From Planococcus sp. ISL-110 (GTDB taxonomy: Bacteria; Bacillota; Bacilli; Bacillales_A; Planococcaceae), in assembly GCF_018613575.1 (NCBI RefSeq), contig NZ_JAGGPX010000026.1:1-43930 (forward strand): DNA of 43,930 nucleotides, given 5' to 3'. Of this stretch, positions 32,102 to 39,356 are shown piece after piece (the first letter of the stretch is position 1; each line of letters starts with the position of its first letter). Made by a program: the position numbers and the translations under genes. The notes under the pieces were generated by a model. The model searched no databases and was not told the DNA's origin. It saw nothing but the letters and a program-made list of their open reading frames with translations.

Positions 32102-33274
32102 ATGGCTAAGAAAAAAAACAATTATGCAGAAATTCTAAAGGCTTCAACAAAATTGGGGCTGACATCTTTTGGAGGGCCGACTGCACATATCGGCTATTTC
32201 AGGGATGAGTATGTCACCAAAAGAAAGTGGCTGGACGATAAAGCTTACGCGGACTTAGTGGCACTTTGCCAGTTTCTTCCGGGACCCGCAAGTTCACAGG
32301 TGGGAATTTCCATTGGCATGCTGCGCGGCGGCATATTCGGCGGATTTTTATCTTGGTTCGGATTCACGATGCCTTCGGTCATACTGCTTATGTTATTTGC
32401 ACTCGTTGTCACCAATGGTTCGTTTGACAGTGGATGGATCCAAGGATTGAAAATTGTCGCCGTTGCTGTTGTAGCACACGCTTTACTGGGGATGGGAAAA
32501 AGTTTGGCGCCTGACCGACAGCGGATCACAATTGCGGTCGGAGCAGCAATCCTCATCCTGCTGATACCGACAACCTGGGCTCAGATCGGCGTCATTGTTC
32601 TGTCAGGTTTTCTTGGATATGCCATTTACCGTAATGACAAAGCACCTGAACCGGTCAAACTGGTACTTAGTTTTGGAAAAAAGACAGGCATGGCAGCCTG
32701 GGCAATTTTTGCCACTTTATTGATCGGTTTGCCGTTGATCCGGCCGTTTATTGAATCCACTTCTTTTGCGATTTTTGATATCTTCTATCGTGTCGGTTCA
32801 ATTGTTTTCGGCGGAGGGCACGTTGTGCTGCCTATGTTGGAGCGCGAAGTGGTGCCGGATTGGATGACACCTGACATGTTTATTGCCGGCTATGGAGCGG
32901 CTCAGGCTGTACCAGGCCCGCTCTTTACCTTGGCCGGTTATTTGGGCCAACTGATGAACGGAGGATGGGGAGTGGTGATTGCTGTGATTGCCATGTTCCT
33001 GCCATCATTCCTATTAATCATCGGGACTTTGCCTTTCTGGAGCATCATCCGGACAAAGGCGGGTGTGCAAGCAGCGCTGAAAGGCGTTAACGCAAGCGTA
33101 GTCGGAATTTTGCTGGCAGCCCTGTACGATCCTGTTTTCACTTCAGGGATCCGAGGGCCTGTTGATTTTGCAATTGCGATAACCGCCTTCACAATGTTAG
33201 TCTATTTTAAACTGGCTCCTTGGATTGTCGTACTGGTGACGGCAGTTCTGGGTGCAGTCGCTTATGCGATGTAA
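32102..33274 (+). CDS. chrA: Chromate transporter family protein (ChrA)
   Basis: A 390-aa CHR-family membrane protein of the long two-domain type. The N-terminal domain has KLGLTSFGGPTAHIGYFRDEYV and QFLPGPASSQVGISIGMLRGG. The C-terminal repeat has RVGSIVFGGGHVVLPMLEREVV and GYGAAQAVPGPLFTLAGYLG. Family members export chromate or other anions. ATG 32102 is chosen because AAAGGAGAAGG precedes it; the upstream open frame lacks an SD. kynU starts only about 20 bp after its stop, so they look co-transcribed, which raises the question whether it moves a kynurenine-pathway anion. Confidence 0.9.
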   Translation: MAKKKNNYAEILKASTKLGLTSFGGPTAHIGYFRDEYVTKRKWLDDKAYADLVALCQFLPGPASSQVGISIGMLRGGIFGGFLSWFGFTMPSVILLMLFALVVTNGSFDSGWIQGLKIVAVAVVAHALLGMGKSLAPDRQRITIAVGAAILILLIPTTWAQIGVIVLSGFLGYAIYRNDKAPEPVKLVLSFGKKTGMAAWAIFATLLIGLPLIRPFIESTSFAIFDIFYRVGSIVFGGGHVVLPMLEREVVPDWMTPDMFIAGYGAAQAVPGPLFTLAGYLGQLMNGGWGVVIAVIAMFLPSFLLIIGTLPFWSIIRTKAGVQAALKGVNASVVGILLAALYDPVFTSGIRGPVDFAIAITAFTMLVYFKLAPWIVVLVTAVLGAVAYAM

Positions 33275-33293
33275 TGGCTGAAGGAGGATGGAA

Positions 33294-34547
33294 ATGGTGA
33301 CGAGCAAAGAAATGGACCAGCAGGATCCGTTAGCGAAATTTAAACAAGAGTTTTTTGTGGAAAAAGAAACGGTATACATGGACGGCAATTCACTTGGATT
33401 GATGTCCAGACGGTCTGAAGCAAAATTGCAGGCCTTGATGGACAGCTGGAAGACATTCGGAATTGATGGATGGACCGAAGGAGAAAATCCCTGGTTCACC
33501 TTAGCGGAAACGATGAGTGCGCGCGTTGCACCTTTGGTTGGTGCTAGAACGCATGAAGTGATGGTGACAGGGTCAATCACATCAAATATCCATCAGATGC
33601 TGTCGACTGTGTTTCAGCCGACAGCAGAACGTTTTGTGATCGTCGTGGACAGCTTGAACTTTCCTTCAGATATCTATGCAGTGGAAAGCCATCTGCGTCT
33701 CCGCGGATTGGATCCAGCTGAGGCGATGCGCAAAGTTGGAAGCCGAGATGGTTACACACTAGAACTCAATGATATTATTGAACAGTTGACAGATGATGTG
33801 GCTGTTGTGCTGCTGCCATCTGTGCTGTATCGAAGCGGCCAATTATTGCCGATCCGGGAAATTACGCAAGCAGCCCGTCAAAAAGGCATCCTGGTCGGCT
33901 TTGACCTGGCGCATTCCATTGGAGCCATGAAACACAATTTGCACGATGATGGAGTAGACTTTGCCGTCTGGTGCCATTATAAATACATGAACTCTGGTCC
34001 GGGCGCAACAGGCGGACTTTATTTGCATGAGCGCCATCATCAGCTGCTGCCAGGTAATGCCGGCTGGTTCGGTTCTGATAAAACCCGCCAATTTGATATG
34101 GACCATAAATTCTCGAAAGCACAAGGGGCAGGTGCCTACCAGATCGGTACACCGCATATTTTCAGTATGGCACCTTTATTAGGAAGTCTGGAATTGTTCG
34201 AGGAAGCGGGCATTGATAAGGTCCGCCAAAAATCACTCGAGCTGACAAGTCTTTTAAGACAGCTGGTCGGACAAAAAGCTCCTGAATTGGTCGACGTTAC
34301 GCCTGCTCAGGACGAGGCAAGAGGCGGGCATATTGCCTTTTCCCATCCCGAAGCTGCGCGAATCTGCAAAGCATTGAAAAAAGCAAAAATCATTCCGGAT
34401 TTCCGTGCCCCAAACATCATTCGGCTGGCACCTATCGCTTTTTACACATCGTTCACCGATGTAGAGCAGGTAGCAGAAAAACTGCAGAGCATCATGGAAA
34501 ATGAAACCTATAAAAATTTCAGCAACGAACGAAATGTGGTGGCTTGA
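33294..34547 (+). CDS. kynU: Kynureninase
   Basis: PLP enzyme that splits kynurenine to anthranilate and alanine. 417 aa, normal length. GNSLGLMSRRSEAKLQ near the N terminus, WTEGENPWFTLAE, GFDLAHSIGAMKHNLHDDGVDFAVWCHYKYMNSGPGA with Schiff-base Lys230, and GTPHIFSMAPLLGSLELFEEAG are typical. ATG 33294 fits AAGGAGG upstream; ATG 33288 would overlap the SD. kynB begins at the base after the stop codon. Confidence 0.94.
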   Translation: MVTSKEMDQQDPLAKFKQEFFVEKETVYMDGNSLGLMSRRSEAKLQALMDSWKTFGIDGWTEGENPWFTLAETMSARVAPLVGARTHEVMVTGSITSNIHQMLSTVFQPTAERFVIVVDSLNFPSDIYAVESHLRLRGLDPAEAMRKVGSRDGYTLELNDIIEQLTDDVAVVLLPSVLYRSGQLLPIREITQAARQKGILVGFDLAHSIGAMKHNLHDDGVDFAVWCHYKYMNSGPGATGGLYLHERHHQLLPGNAGWFGSDKTRQFDMDHKFSKAQGAGAYQIGTPHIFSMAPLLGSLELFEEAGIDKVRQKSLELTSLLRQLVGQKAPELVDVTPAQDEARGGHIAFSHPEAARICKALKKAKIIPDFRAPNIIRLAPIAFYTSFTDVEQVAEKLQSIMENETYKNFSNERNVVA

Positions 34548-35171
34548 ATGGAACCAAAAAGAATTATCGATATTTCTATGGAATTAAGCAATGATACGCC
34601 AGAATGGCCGGGGGATATGCCGTTCAGTTATGAACTGTCTGTCACCACAAAGCAAAGCGGTTCAGTCAATGTCGGAAAACTGCAGTCCAGTACCCATATC
34701 GGCACGCATGTTGATGCGCCTTTTCATTACGATGACCAAGGGATTCAGATACATGAGCTGCCGCTGGATGTCTATTTATCAAAAGCGCAGGTCGTGGACG
34801 TCAGCGGTTTGAGCAAAATCCACTCATCGGATTTGGAGCCGATTGAAAAAGGAATTACAGCTTTATTGCTGAAAACCGTGTCCTGGAAAGATCGAAGCAG
34901 ATTTCCTGAAAAATGGCCGGTGTTTGATGAGTCGATCGCGGAATGGATGGCTGACCATGGTGTGAGGCTTCTGGGAGTTGACGTACCGTCGGTCGATCCC
35001 GAAACCAGCAAGGAATTGCCGATGCATCACGCGATGAACCGGCATCAGCGATTTATTCTGGAAGGAATCGTTTTGGACGATGTGGCAGAAGGGGTATACC
35101 AGTTAGCGGCCTTGCCATTAAAGATCAAAGGCGGGGAAGGCAGTCCAGTCCGCGCAATTCTTTATACTTAA
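34548..35171 (+). CDS. kynB: Kynurenine formamidase
   Basis: Hydrolyses N-formylkynurenine to kynurenine and formate. 207-aa cyclase-family metal enzyme. Metal-binding motif STHIGTHVDAPFHY (His50, His54, Asp56), followed by GVDVPSVDPETSKELPMHHAMN and LEGIVLDDVAEGVYQLAALPLKIKGGEGSPVRAIL, all typical of bacterial KynB. It starts directly at the kynU stop with only GGTGG as a weak SD, so it probably depends on translational coupling. Tryptophan 2,3-dioxygenase (kynA) is not in the window. Confidence 0.94.
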   Translation: MEPKRIIDISMELSNDTPEWPGDMPFSYELSVTTKQSGSVNVGKLQSSTHIGTHVDAPFHYDDQGIQIHELPLDVYLSKAQVVDVSGLSKIHSSDLEPIEKGITALLLKTVSWKDRSRFPEKWPVFDESIAEWMADHGVRLLGVDVPSVDPETSKELPMHHAMNRHQRFILEGIVLDDVAEGVYQLAALPLKIKGGEGSPVRAILYT

Positions 35172-35957
35172 GAAAAGCGTAAGCGCCCGTGTAGCTCTGA
35201 CGGGCATAAGACAGACCGGCGAAGCGGCGTTCTTTGCCGCACAGTCGGGATGGCTTATGACCCGAAGAGCTGGGCGCTGGAGTCTGGACACCAAGAAAAG
35301 CGGAAGCGCCTGTCTAGAACCGACGGGCTTAAGGCAGTTTGCCGAAGTGGCGTGTTTTCAGCCGCACAGGCAAGCGGACTTAAGACCCCGAGGTTCTAGG
35401 CGCTGGAGTCTGGACAACAAGAAAAGCGGAAGCGCCTGTCTAGAACCGACGGGCTTAAGGCGGTTTGCCGAAGTGGCGTGTTTTCAGCCGCACAGGCAAG
35501 CGGACTTAAGACCCCGAGGTTCTAGGCGCTGGAGTCTGGACAACAAGAAAAGCGGAAGCGCCCGTATAGCTCTGAAGGGCATAAGACAGACCGGCGAAGC
35601 GGCGTTCTTTGCCGCACAGTCGGGATGGCTTATGACCCAAAGAGCTGGGCGCTGGAGTCTGGACACCAAGAAAAGCGTAAGCGCCTGTCTAGAACCGACG
35701 GGCTTAAGGCAGTTTGCCGAAGTGGCGTGTTTTCAGCCGCACAGGCAAGCGGACTTAAGACCCCGAGGTTCTAGGCGCTGGAGTCTGGACAACAAGAAAA
35801 GCGGAAGCGCCCGTATAGCTCTGAAGGGCATAAGACAGACCGGCGAAGCGGCGTTCTTTGCCGCACAGTCGGGATGGCTTATGACCCAAAGAGCTGGGCG
35901 CTGGAGTCTGGACAACAAGAAAAGCGGAAGCGCCCGTATAGCTCTGACGGGCATAAG
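35172..35957 (+). repeat. Array of seven 123/126-bp structured repeats
   Basis: Direct units without spacers: 35172-35294 (A), 35295-35420 (B), 35421-35546 (B), 35547-35669 (A), 35670-35795 (B), 35796-35918 (A), 35919-35957 (A, 3'-truncated). Each begins GAAAAGCG(G/T)AAGCGCC and ends GGAGTCTGGACA(A/C)CAA. Each folds into one long hairpin: outer AGCGCC/GGCGCT, then AGCTCT/AGAGCT in A or TAGAACC/GGTTCTA in B, then CATAAG/CTTATG in A or CTTAAG/CTTAAG in B. The next helix is CCGGC/GTCGG in A or TTGCC/GGCAA in B, with a GAA/ACA internal loop and an apical G(C/T)GGC/GCCGC. The two types keep pairing while changing sequence. Confidence 0.93.
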
Positions 35958-35976
35958 CCGCGCAGCCAAAGTGCAA

Positions 35977-36013
35977 ATAAAACCTTCACCGGTAATTTCG
36001 GTGAAGGTTTTAT
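35977..36013. terminator. Terminator of LMW-phosphatase-like gene
   Basis: Perfect 12-bp stem AAAACCTTCACC / GGTGAAGGTTTT with loop GGTAATTTC. It overlaps the end of the minus-strand gene and closes off the repeat array. Confidence 0.85.
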
Positions 36014-36453
36014 ACGTAGTCTGCACGGAAATAGGATTCCATGTTTTTTATGTTTATTGCGATTTCATCGCAAATCTCTTGATAAAGTGCCCATTGTTCT
36101 GTGCTGTCGGTACTGCGCAGCTCCGGATTGCGGATGTCCCAGCGCAGCAGTTTCTTGCTGGGCAAATCAGATGGAATGTCTCCCTGCTCCAATTCTCCGT
36201 CGTGCAAAGCGATAATCAAATCAGCCTCGCTGACTTCCTCCGTATTATAGGTACGCGCTTCGACTTCCGGTAAATCCAATATGACTTCTTTCATTATTTC
36301 CAAGGGCATTTCATTGAAAGAGGATGGAGAACCTTTTGTCCAGGCAGCGCTGCGAATTTCCCAATCAGGAAGCATGAGCCGATTAGCCCAAATTTCAGCC
36401 ATTAGACCCCGATGCTGGTGGGAAGATAAAAAATAAACAGTATGTCTTGGCAT
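36010..36453 (-). CDS. LMW phosphatase / arsenate reductase-like protein lacking the Cys
   Basis: A 147-aa protein whose fold pattern matches low-molecular-weight tyrosine phosphatases and thioredoxin-type arsenate reductases. It has an N-terminal strand followed by RGLMAEIWANRLM, a middle ARTYNTEEVSEADLIIALHDGE, and a final WDIRNPE region, the usual DP/DW-type loop. In active members the P-loop is C-x5-R; here the residue six before Arg15 is Leu9 and the loop reads FLSSHQHR, so no catalytic Cys exists. It is probably not an active phosphatase or reductase. ATG 36453 follows GAAGGGATC. Role unknown. Confidence 0.7.
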   Translation of the reverse strand: MPRHTVYFLSSHQHRGLMAEIWANRLMLPDWEIRSAAWTKGSPSSFNEMPLEIMKEVILDLPEVEARTYNTEEVSEADLIIALHDGELEQGDIPSDLPSKKLLRWDIRNPELRSTDSTEQWALYQEICDEIAINIKNMESYFRADYV

Positions 36454-36576
36454 GGGTGATCCCTTCTTCCTGTTGGTCAAATGATTTTTTGGTACTAGTA
36501 ATCTTTACCCATCCAATAGGGAAATAAACTACCAATTTTGTGATGAAATTGTGATAATTATTCATTTTTAAGCGCG

Positions 36577-36625
36577 AAAATCCGATCTTCCGGCAGTCAT
36601 CCTTTTTGCCAGCAGATCGGATCTT
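36577..36625 (-). terminator. Terminator of universal stress protein gene
   Basis: Minus strand ATCCGATCT / AGATCGGAT with inner pairing CTGGC/GCCGG, then TTTTCG. It lies right after the stop of the gene. Confidence 0.8.
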
Positions 36626-37144
36626 TTATTTGACTACTAATATCGAACTTGGCGAATCCTTGATCAACTTTTTGCTTACTGATCCGACAAAGAATTTCTG
36701 CATTCCTGATTTTCCGCTGTTGCCAATCACCAGTAAGTCGATATTCTGTTCCTCGATGAAAGCGGCAATTGTTTTAGCGGCGTTGCCTTCGAGAGCGAGC
36801 ACAGATGCTTGGATATTCTGCGCATCCAGTTGCTGCTGGATGGAATTGTGCATGTACTTTGAATACTCTACGGCTGAATTATCATATTCCCTTGGTGGAC
36901 TGAAGCCGTCATCTCCAATTCCGGGAGGCATAAACTGAGCATACTGGCTATCAACATTTGCTGAAACTACTGGAGCTGAAGCATTTCCTACATCCATATA
37001 GCCGACACTTTCACGGTATTCTTCGTTGACATAGATTACGGAAAGTTTGGCATCTGGCAGTGCTTTGACTAATTCCACTGCTTGTTCGAGTGCAATCCGA
37101 CTTCCTTCAGATCCATCATATGCTACTGCGATGTTATTATACAT
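36626..37144 (-). CDS. Universal stress protein (UspA family)
   Basis: A 172-aa single-domain UspA-fold protein. The start NNIAVAYDGSEGSRIALEQAVEL gives the first strand and Asp; the ATP-binding motif is IGNSGKSGMQKFFVGSVSKKL (G-x2-G-x9-GS type), ending SSILVVK. It has an insertion of about 25 residues rich in Pro, Gly and Ser after the second strand (about 60-85). The role in stress survival is only by family. SD GGTGAGG before ATG. Monocistronic. Confidence 0.9.
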   Translation of the reverse strand: MYNNIAVAYDGSEGSRIALEQAVELVKALPDAKLSVIYVNEEYRESVGYMDVGNASAPVVSANVDSQYAQFMPPGIGDDGFSPPREYDNSAVEYSKYMHNSIQQQLDAQNIQASVLALEGNAAKTIAAFIEEQNIDLLVIGNSGKSGMQKFFVGSVSKKLIKDSPSSILVVK

Positions 37145-37241
37145 TCCCTCACCCCGTCCTTTTCTCTTAGTGTTAAATTACCCTCAAGCTTTAGAATGAA
37201 ACATCGCTATTTTTATGGCAAGAAAGTATTTTCAAAAAAAG

Positions 37242-37271
37242 TTGACAATTCAAAAAAGACTTTGGTACTCT
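37242..37271 (+). promoter_or_regulatory. Promoter of the bmr (yheI-yheH) operon
   Basis: Perfect -35 TTGACA (37242-37247), 18-bp spacer, -10 TACTCT (37266-37271). The leader ORF starts 37 bp later. Confidence 0.55.
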
Positions 37272-37307
37272 TGAATTAACAAATAAAAGGAAATGGAGGG
37301 TTTGATA

Positions 37308-37379
37308 ATGAAAAAGATTAAAATTGTTAAAAAAGTCAGTTTAATATCATTGTCAGGCCCTCCTGTATTTTTTTTCTGA
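37308..37379 (+). CDS. 23-aa leader peptide upstream of bmrC-bmrD
   Basis: ATG 37308 has GGAGG 9 nt upstream; stop TGA 37377-37379. The peptide is Lys-rich at the start (MKKIKIVKKVS) and ends SLSGPPVFFF. In B. subtilis the orthologous transporter operon is controlled by ribosome-mediated attenuation through translation of the leader BmrB, so this ORF is the likely counterpart although the sequence is much shorter than BmrB. The Pro-Pro before the end is a known slow or stalling context. It probably acts in cis through translation. Confidence 0.65.
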   Translation: MKKIKIVKKVSLISLSGPPVFFF

Positions 37380-37437
37380 ACTTATTTCGGAAATAGAAAT
37401 ATTCGGGACAGGTCTGTAAAATTGTCCTGTTTTCATG

Positions 37438-37472
37438 AGCGTGCGCCCATAAACGAGGCGCGCGTTTTTTTG
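37438..37472 (+). terminator. Leader terminator before bmrC-bmrD
   Basis: Stem AGCGTGCGCC / GGCGCGCGTT (two G-T pairs) around a 9-nt loop, followed by seven T. It lies between the leader ORF and the transporter genes, so it must be bypassed for their expression. An upstream pairing of GGACA (37405) with TGTCC, or ACAGG with either of two CCTGT segments, could be part of the switch. Confidence 0.75.
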
Positions 37473-37617
37473 TGGTTTGATCAGTTTTTAAAATTGTTTT
37501 TTAAAAAATCAACTTGGAGCTGTTGGAGATGAAAATACTTCACAAAGGGAAAATCATGGTCAAGGAATCGTTAGAAGGCGATTAGCGGATTTGGAAAAAA
37601 GAAAGAAGGCGTAAACG

Positions 37618-39354
37618 ATGTTTGATGTGCTATGGAAATTAAAATGGTTTTTTAAAGAAAATTGGCTGCGGTACACCACCGCGATTGTTCTGCTCTTCAT
37701 TGCAAATATTTTAGAAATTATTCCGCCTTGGCTCATCGGAGTCGCCATCGATGCCATTGCGCAGGGAGAGTTGACTGCAGAATTGATGTGGCAGTATATT
37801 GCAGTTTTGGCGGCAGCCATGATGTTTGCCTACTTGATCAATTTTGTCTGGCAATACCAATTATTCGGTGGGGCATATGTCATTGAACGCCAGCTTCGTT
37901 CGAGCTTGATGGGACAGTTCCTGAAAATGACTCCGACTTTTTACGAGAAAAATCGCACAGGAGATTTGATGGCACGTACCACCAATGATTTAAAAGCGAT
38001 TTCAGAAACAGCCGGATTCGGCATTTTGACGCTGGCAGATTCCACTTTGTATATGGCAACAATCATCATCGCTATGGGCATGCTGGTTTCCTGGGAGTTA
38101 ACGTTTCTCGCCATGATTCCACTGCCGATTCTGGCCATTGTGGTCCAAGTGCTGGGCAAGAAAATCCACGCCCGCTATATGGAAGCACAGGAAGCGTTCG
38201 GCGACATGAACGACAGTGTGTTGGAATCTGTTGGGGGCGTTCGCGTAATCAGGGCCTATGTCCAGGAACGTGCTTCGGAGCAACAGTTTGCTGATATGAC
38301 AGACGACGTTTATGAAAAAAACATGGCTGTGGAGCGGATTGACGCTTTGTTTGCGCCAGTGACCAAAGTGCTGACTTCCATCAGCTACATGGTAGGCCTC
38401 GGCTATGGAGCATTTTTAGTGGCTGAGGGCGCCATATCACTGGGAGATTTAGTAGCGTTCAACGTTTATCTTGGCATGATCGTTTGGCCGATGTTTGCAA
38501 TTGGCGAGCTCATCAATATCCTGCAGCGTGGAAATGCATCTCTGGACCGTGTCAATGAAACACTGGATTATCCGGAAGATGTGACGGATCCGAAAGATCC
38601 AGTGAAAACTGGGCGTCCGGAACAGATCGGATTCAAGGATTTCAGCTTTACTTATCCACAGTCGAGCTCCATTAATCTTCAAGGCATCAATCTTTCGATG
38701 AACAGCGGACAGACCCTTGGAGTTGTTGGCAAGACCGGCAGCGGGAAAACGACTTTCGTCAAGCAATTGATGAAAGAGTATCCGACCGGAAAAGGATCCA
38801 TTTTGATGAATGGCATCGAATTGAAGAAATTGACGAAAGACCAATTGCGCAGCTGGATCGGTTATGTACCGCAGGACCATGTCCTGTTTTCACGAACGAT
38901 TCGGGAAAACATTCTGTTCGGCAATTCGGATGCCAGCGAAGAAGAACTGATCGAAGCGCTTCGCCTGTCCTCCTTTGAAAAAGATCTGGCTTTGTTGCCA
39001 TATGGTCTGGATACACTGGTCGGTGAAAAAGGAGTAGCCTTGTCCGGTGGGCAGAAACAGCGGATTTCAATAGCCCGGGCATTGATCAAAAACCCGGAAA
39101 TCCTGATTCTGGACGATTCATTGTCAGCGGTCGACGCGAAAACAGAAGCGCGCATCATTGAAAACATCCAGGCAGAACGTTCCGGCAAGACGACGATCAT
39201 CACTACGCACCGGCTCTCTGCGGTAAAGCATGCGGATTGGATCGTAGTGCTTGATGACGGAAAGATTATAGAAGAAGGGACTCATGATGATTTGCTGAAA
39301 ACAAAAGGCTGGTATAACGAACAATTCCTCCGACAGCAAATCGAGGAGGTGTAG
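37618..39354 (+). CDS. yheI: Multidrug ABC exporter half-transporter YheI (BmrC)
   Basis: One half of a heterodimeric type IV ABC exporter, with six membrane segments (about 1-300) fused to an ATPase domain. 578 aa, like B. subtilis YheI/BmrC (585). Walker A GKTGSGKTT near 371, Q-loop YVPQDHVLFS, signature LSGGQKQRISIARAL, Walker B ILILDD with Asp500 in place of the catalytic Glu, H-loop THRLS. The Asp marks the degenerate ATP site, as in BmrC. AGAAGG precedes the ATG. yheH starts 2 bp after its stop. Confidence 0.94.
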   Translation: MFDVLWKLKWFFKENWLRYTTAIVLLFIANILEIIPPWLIGVAIDAIAQGELTAELMWQYIAVLAAAMMFAYLINFVWQYQLFGGAYVIERQLRSSLMGQFLKMTPTFYEKNRTGDLMARTTNDLKAISETAGFGILTLADSTLYMATIIIAMGMLVSWELTFLAMIPLPILAIVVQVLGKKIHARYMEAQEAFGDMNDSVLESVGGVRVIRAYVQERASEQQFADMTDDVYEKNMAVERIDALFAPVTKVLTSISYMVGLGYGAFLVAEGAISLGDLVAFNVYLGMIVWPMFAIGELINILQRGNASLDRVNETLDYPEDVTDPKDPVKTGRPEQIGFKDFSFTYPQSSSINLQGINLSMNSGQTLGVVGKTGSGKTTFVKQLMKEYPTGKGSILMNGIELKKLTKDQLRSWIGYVPQDHVLFSRTIRENILFGNSDASEEELIEALRLSSFEKDLALLPYGLDTLVGEKGVALSGGQKQRISIARALIKNPEILILDDSLSAVDAKTEARIIENIQAERSGKTTIITTHRLSAVKHADWIVVLDDGKIIEEGTHDDLLKTKGWYNEQFLRQQIEEV

Positions 39355-39356
39355 AC

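Noticed and set aside
35172..35957. CRISPR array
   Set aside because: Repeats are over 120 bp and directly adjacent, with no unique spacers and no cas genes nearby.
35257..36273. Long open frame of 338 codons through the repeat array, and matching open frames on the minus strand
   Set aside because: It exists because the repeat units are 123 and 126 bp, both multiples of three without stops. The predicted protein is repetitive Arg-rich translation of the hairpin repeat, has no suitable SD, and runs over the terminator and into the neighbouring gene.
37529..37585. Second leader ORF (18 codons) before yheI
   Set aside because: It has a weak SD-like GGAG and no distinctive features. It is kept only as a remark in the bmr leader finding.
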